Part shown: one piece after another, positions 60,193 through 64,000 of the stretch
Numbering within the stretch: position 1 is the first letter of the stretch
How the letters are laid out: every line of letters starts with the position of its first letter
Origin: Fictibacillus enclensis
GTDB taxonomy: Bacteria; Bacillota; Bacilli; Bacillales; Fictibacillaceae
Assembly: GCF_001457035.1 (NCBI RefSeq)
Contig: NZ_KQ758620.1
Location: 1 to 64,000, forward strand
Direction of reading: 5' to 3'
Length of the DNA: 64,000 bases
Program-made: the position numbers and the translations under genes
Notes under the pieces: model-generated
Told to the model about the DNA's origin: nothing
Databases searched by the model: none
The model's input: only the letters and a program-made list of their open reading frames with translations

Positions 60193-62592
60193 TTATTTAT
60201 AAATGACAATTGCCCCTACTGAATCATCAGATGCTTCACCATTCACCCGTACTTTCAGACCATAATTGTCTGTGTTACGTCCGGCATCCGGCATAAATGG
60301 ATTTTTGAAGGAGTTGCTGTCGTCAAAGAGAGATACCGCTGGTTGAGATGTTTGAGTGAGTGTTTGTACTCCTGGATAATCGATATTGAGTCCAGATGTC
60401 TTATCCAATCCAAATGCAGCATCTGCAATATGGAAGCGGGTGCTGGCCTCTACACCAGTGTTCCACTTCAAATCGTTGATGTGTGAATCTACTACACCAA
60501 GGAAACCATCGCCAGGGTGAACGCCTGTCCAGTTATCGGTATATGTCGGATCCACATACCATACAACCAGTCCTCCGTCATAACTCATGAAAGAGCTGCC
60601 ACGTTTGATATAGGCAAGACCTTTATCTACTCCTTGGTGGTTTCTCCATTCAAGCAAGTAGTAATGCTCACTGTATTTGTTGCCGTCTGACTTTTCAAAG
60701 CCTTTTAGAGTGAATGCAGACGGATCTTTCTCTGCTCCATCGTCTATTAAAGTAGCACCATCAGCAACTACCTTAATGTTATCTGCGTAAAAGCCTGCCT
60801 TGCTGGTTCCCCAATCCGTAGCGGAACGAAGACGAAGCTGAATTTTCTGCCCTTTGTAAGCGGAAAGATCAAAGGACTGCGCCTGCCAGCCATTGGAGTT
60901 GCCTGTAAATCCTGGCATAGAGTTTAGAATCGTAGGATATCCCTCCGGAACGACGTCAGAACGAGTGTTGTTGTTTCCAAGAGATTTCCATGTCTTACCG
61001 CCATCGGTGGAAACTTGTACAAAGGCAAAGTCCCACTGCTCCTCAATATCGTACCATGCGTCAAAGGTCAGGGTTGCGGACTGCTTGCCTGTAAGGTCTA
61101 CATTCGTCACCATGGAGTTGTCCATCTCATCTCCCTGGCCGCCCCAGTACTCATAAGTGCCTGCTTTTGGCTTATTAATGTAAGTTTTCTTCTTTGGAAG
61201 ATTCACTTGAACAGCCTGGTGATTGTCGCCGTTTGGCGTATTGGCCTGATCAAGCAGGAACTGTGTTCCTTTAGATGATACATCTTTCCAGTCGACAACA
61301 GTAGGAGTTGTCCAGTTTCCTCCCAAAGTAGATTGGAAGTAAGATTTTGCCCAAGGAGAGAATCCTGTAGGTTCAGCTCCCGGAACCTTTCCTGCCCATG
61401 ATCCGCTGGCCATGATGGACCAGTAGCCAACCGCTTCACCTGTACCCGAATAAATCGTGTCGTATTCATCAGGAAGGCCGAGATCATGTCCATATTCGTG
61501 AGCAAATACGCCTGTTGCCCCGTCTTCAGGCATCATGGTGTAATCATAGAATCCAGGTGTCCCCTTACCAAGGCCATCGGGATCAACGAATTTAGCAGAA
61601 CGGTGTGACCAGATCGCATTGTCTCCAAGAGATCCGCCTCCTGCTTCCTGTCCCATTCCGGCATGAATGATTTGCAGGTGGTCAACCAGGCCATCCGGCT
61701 CCCAATAGTTGCCGTCGCTGTCCAAATCATGCGGATCCTCCAAATCATAATCTTCAAGCGGAATACCTGCAGCTTTGGCAGCATTATATGTATCCACCAC
61801 TAACTGCTTCGAACCTCCTGGTGTCACATTGTCGTGGCCGCCTGTTGCTTTATCGGCACCATAGTAGGCAGCCGTTCCCGGAACCTTCAGCCATCCATAT
61901 GCTTTACCTTCAATGGTGTATGACCCGCCCGATTGCTGCTCATAAAAAAGCTTTTGAGATACAAAATTTTCCCCGTTCGGGCCTTTTACACCCTTCTCGC
62001 CGAAAATCATATCTTCAAAGTGCTTCTGGTTATAGTCTTTGTAGTAGTTGTCTGTCTCGTTCTGCTTAATCGTGTTGTGAGGTGTATCAGAATATTCAAC
62101 CATCAGTGTTAAAAGTTTTCCTTTTTTAACTACCTCACCTGGTCCGTGATCATTAACAGGATCCGGCTGTTTCTTATATTGCCCTTTCTTTTTACCGTTT
62201 CCATGAAGGAGGCCGTTCGTGAATCCTTTGAACTCTCGTTGTTTTTCAGCGGCAGCCGCTTTTGCTTTTGGTGCAAGAGGATCCTTCTCTTTTACAGCAT
62301 CCGGTTTTCCTTTCAGCTCAAGATAGGATTGCAGCGCCTTTTGCTTTTCCTTTTGGGAAGCATTTTTTGAAATGACCCCTTTTTTAATAAGTGAATCTAT
62401 TAACTTATCATCATTTACGATAGCAAGGTCAAGCGCCGAGTGGCTATTGCTATGATGATTTGAAACGGTTTCCTGCATCGCTGTCTTTGCTTTTACGTCC
62501 AAAGACCCAGTAAACAGGGATATTGATACTAACCCCAATGACAATCCCGTAACCGCCAGTGACGATCCCAATCTCTTACTCCACTTTCCCAA
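60193..62592 (-). CDS. inhA: Immune inhibitor A, secreted M6 metalloprotease (copy 2)
   Basis: This 799-residue protein is a paralogue of the adjacent copy. It has a signal peptide near the start (MGKWSKRLGSSLAVTGLSLG), a basic, coiled propeptide, [14 protein letters not shown] near residues 364-377, and a beta-rich domain with WDFAFVQVSTDGGKTWKSLG. An Asp-rich loop YDLEDPHDLDSDG precedes the zinc site. The TTG start at 62592 follows GGAGGGG, as in copy 1, and each gene keeps its own promoter and terminator. Sequence similarity implies a local tandem duplication. Confidence 0.95.
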   Translation of the reverse strand: MGKWSKRLGSSLAVTGLSLGLVSISLFTGSLDVKAKTAMQETVSNHHSNSHSALDLAIVNDDKLIDSLIKKGVISKNASQKEKQKALQSYLELKGKPDAVKEKDPLAPKAKAAAAEKQREFKGFTNGLLHGNGKKKGQYKKQPDPVNDHGPGEVVKKGKLLTLMVEYSDTPHNTIKQNETDNYYKDYNQKHFEDMIFGEKGVKGPNGENFVSQKLFYEQQSGGSYTIEGKAYGWLKVPGTAAYYGADKATGGHDNVTPGGSKQLVVDTYNAAKAAGIPLEDYDLEDPHDLDSDGNYWEPDGLVDHLQIIHAGMGQEAGGGSLGDNAIWSHRSAKFVDPDGLGKGTPGFYDYTMMPEDGATGVFAHEYGHDLGLPDEYDTIYSGTGEAVGYWSIMASGSWAGKVPGAEPTGFSPWAKSYFQSTLGGNWTTPTVVDWKDVSSKGTQFLLDQANTPNGDNHQAVQVNLPKKKTYINKPKAGTYEYWGGQGDEMDNSMVTNVDLTGKQSATLTFDAWYDIEEQWDFAFVQVSTDGGKTWKSLGNNNTRSDVVPEGYPTILNSMPGFTGNSNGWQAQSFDLSAYKGQKIQLRLRSATDWGTSKAGFYADNIKVVADGATLIDDGAEKDPSAFTLKGFEKSDGNKYSEHYYLLEWRNHQGVDKGLAYIKRGSSFMSYDGGLVVWYVDPTYTDNWTGVHPGDGFLGVVDSHINDLKWNTGVEASTRFHIADAAFGLDKTSGLNIDYPGVQTLTQTSQPAVSLFDDSNSFKNPFMPDAGRNTDNYGLKVRVNGEASDDSVGAIVIYK

Positions 62593-62649
62593 ATGTACCC
62601 CTCCTGAAGAAGATAATGAATATTTTGTAATTTCTTGCTATCTAAAAGT

Positions 62650-62655
62650 ATCATA
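62650..62655 (-). promoter_or_regulatory. Putative -10 element of copy 2
   Basis: TATGAT on the minus strand, followed by AC and a T run as in copy 1, lies 58 bases before the start codon. The -35 region is not recognisable. The remaining roughly 230 bases up to 62884 hold no gene that I can support. Confidence 0.4.
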
Positions 62656-62884
62656 TACTCAGCAATTTGGAATGCGACCTTCGTACTATAATTAGAATAT
62701 TTTAACTAATCAAAAAATACATTTGTTCATCCTGAAAGGACTACCGAACCATATCAAGAGTCCACAAGAATCAATCGTCTTATTTACATAAAAATCCAAA
62801 TTGTTTTTGATTGATATTTTGTCGGATATCCAGAAGGGATTAATTTGATGAGAAAGAATATTCTTTGATAAGGAGGAATAAAAG

Positions 62885-63193
62885 ATGGCCAATCAATCTT
62901 TCATTGAAAAGTATAAAGAGGATCATCAGCATCCCATAAACAAACTGACCCATTCGATCGGCATACCGCTGATTGTTGTTTCGCTGCCTCTCTTTTTCTG
63001 GCGATGGAAACTTGCGCTGGCCTTGTTTATCGTTGGGTGGATCCTTCAATTTATCGGGCACCTTTTTGAAGGAAAAAAACCTTCTTTTCTTAAAAATCCG
63101 GTCTACCTTCTTGTCGGTCCTGTCTGGTATGTCAGGAACATCCTTACAGGGAAGGCATTCAAAAAAGAAAAAATAGAAAAACCGCACCTGTAA
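62885..63193 (+). CDS. Mpo1-like/DUF962 family membrane protein
   Basis: This 102-residue protein has two hydrophobic helices and the conserved His pattern DHQHPINKLTHSIGIP and LQFIGHLFEGKKP of the DUF962 family. The yeast relative Mpo1 is an iron-dependent dioxygenase that oxidises 2-hydroxy fatty acids, so a fatty-acid oxidation role is possible. AAGGAGG precedes the ATG. It is divergent from the InhA genes and convergent with the ABC-F gene. Confidence 0.88.
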   Translation: MANQSFIEKYKEDHQHPINKLTHSIGIPLIVVSLPLFFWRWKLALALFIVGWILQFIGHLFEGKKPSFLKNPVYLLVGPVWYVRNILTGKAFKKEKIEKPHL

Positions 63194-63240
63194 CAGCCAC
63201 CTCCAGACTTTGGAGGTCCCATTACAAAAGTGCGGTTTTC
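63178..63240. terminator. Bidirectional terminator
   Basis: AAAACCGCACCTGTAA pairs with TTACAAAAGTGCGGTTTT with small interruptions, and encloses a second stem CCTCCA / TGGAGG. Confidence 0.75.
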
Positions 63241-63253
63241 ATTCTTCCTTTTT

Positions 63254-64000
63254 TTATTTATTTTTTTCAATCTCTTCCACGAGCACAGAAAGCTCTTCCC
63301 AGCGGTTCATCGCCGCTTCAAGCCGGGCTGCAACTTCCTGCTGTTCACGGAACAAGCCATCGATCTTGCCAAAATCACTTCCGGCTGCAGCAATCTGGGA
63401 CTCTATTTCTTGATGCTTTTCTTCCAATTCTGCAATGGTGTCCTCAATGGTCTCCCATTCCTTTTGTTCCTTATAGGAAAGGCGGCGGGCTTTTTCTTTT
63501 TTCGGTTTCCAATCTTCAGGAGAAGCAGCTGTTTTCGAAGCTGCTATCTGTTCTTCATCTTTTCTTTTTTGCTCCAGGTATTCCGAGTAATCACCATCAA
63601 ACCGCTCCACCCTGCCATTTCCTTCAAGGGCAAAAAGGTGTTCCATCGTGCGGTCAAGGAAATACCGGTCATGGGATACCGTGATGACTGCTCCCGGAAA
63701 ATGCTCCAGGTAATCTTCCAGAACCGATAGTGTTTCAATATCCAGATCGTTTGTCGGCTCATCCAGGAAGAGGACATTCGGTTCATCCATCAATACCCGC
63801 AACAGATACAGACGCCTTCTTTCCCCTCCTGAAAGTCTTGAAATATATGTCCATTGCGCACTTGGAGAGAAAAGGAACCGTTCCAGCATTTGCGATGCCG
63901 TGATGGGCTGGCCGTCTTTCGTATAAATGACCTCTGCCGCTTCGCGTATATACTCGATGACCCGCAGGTTCTCATCCATTTCTTCATGATTTTGGGTGTA
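63254..64000 (-). CDS. ABC-F family ATPase, C-terminal part (partial)
   Basis: Only the last roughly 248 residues are present; the frame is open to the window edge, so the 5' end lies outside. Visible are the signature LSGGERRRL, Walker B LFLDEPTNDLD and the switch His in ITVSHDRYF, then a coiled-coil C-terminal tail (about residues from EEQIAA to the end) typical of Uup/YfmR proteins. ABC-F proteins act on the ribosome, freeing stalled or polyproline-blocked translation. B. subtilis YfmR is the likely orthologue but the missing half prevents a firm call. Confidence 0.9.
   Translation of the reverse strand, partial: YTQNHEEMDENLRVIEYIREAAEVIYTKDGQPITASQMLERFLFSPSAQWTYISRLSGGERRRLYLLRVLMDEPNVLFLDEPTNDLDIETLSVLEDYLEHFPGAVITVSHDRYFLDRTMEHLFALEGNGRVERFDGDYSEYLEQKRKDEEQIAASKTAASPEDWKPKKEKARRLSYKEQKEWETIEDTIAELEEKHQEIESQIAAAGSDFGKIDGLFREQQEVAARLEAAMNRWEELSVLVEEIEKNK

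Overview
The window is chromosomal DNA from a spore-forming member of the Bacillaceae. Four small acid-soluble spore protein genes (sspH, gamma-type sspE, sspK and the SspK-like context around them), a rrn operon start with two tandem promoters, sigma-B and sigma-G type promoters, and a gene order that follows the Bacillus subtilis rrn-ygxA-ygzB-perR-bcp-gsaB-ygaE-ygaD-ygaC-sspE-mutY-yfhP-yfhJ-sspK-yfhH-recX-yfhF-yfhE/D-yfjO-pdaA-yfkAB-yfkD-yfkF-yfkH-yfkJ backbone all point there. The 16S fragment would fit Fictibacillus or a close relative, but that is inference. No prophage, transposase, integrase or CRISPR array was seen.

Layout. 1-460: 5' end of a 16S gene read leftwards, with its boxA and P1/P2 promoters. 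0.5-7.1 kb: ygxA, ygzB, perR, a 2-hydroxyacid dehydrogenase, an M29 aminopeptidase, sspH, bcp, a K+ channel-like protein and a secreted subtilase. 7.4-17.4 kb: a three-gene ABC-2 exporter, gsaB, a lone 1486-residue glutamate synthase large chain and ygaE. 17.5-25.1 kb: a five-gene peptide ABC importer and the exporter ygaD. 25.1-25.5 kb: tandem 118-bp structured repeats. 25.5-38.6 kb: ygaC, spore proteins, two SDR enzymes, mutY, yfhP, recX, cstA with its small partner, yfhF, an amidohydrolase, and an acetyltransferase preceded by a tRNA-like leader and terminator. 38.6-38.9 kb: a DnaA-box cluster. 38.9-52 kb: rRNA methyltransferase, pdaA, class I fumarase, yfkAB, a YodB-like regulator, yfkD, a MATE pump, stress genes, yfkF, a thioredoxin-like gene under a near-perfect Per box, a second set of structured repeats, vanZ and yfkH. 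52-64 kb: a divergent sigma-B pair, a phosphatase, sirtuin, YjbQ, DUF3050, rsgA, a solitary 27-residue ORF, two tandem immune-inhibitor-A metalloproteases, an Mpo1-like protein and the 3' part of an ABC-F gene.

How the genes connect. Peroxide defence is recurrent: perR with an inverted repeat at its start site, bcp, and the thioredoxin-like gene at 49.6 kb whose transcribed start region carries a 14/15 match to the Per box. Spore genes (sspH, sspE, sspK, pdaA, yfhD/E) are scattered through the backbone. Peptide use is another theme: a secreted subtilase, two large secreted metalloproteases, an M29 aminopeptidase, a dipeptide-type importer and CstA. The most unusual non-coding items are the two loci of a covarying, tandem-GA-containing repeat and the tRNA-like attenuator before the acetyltransferase.
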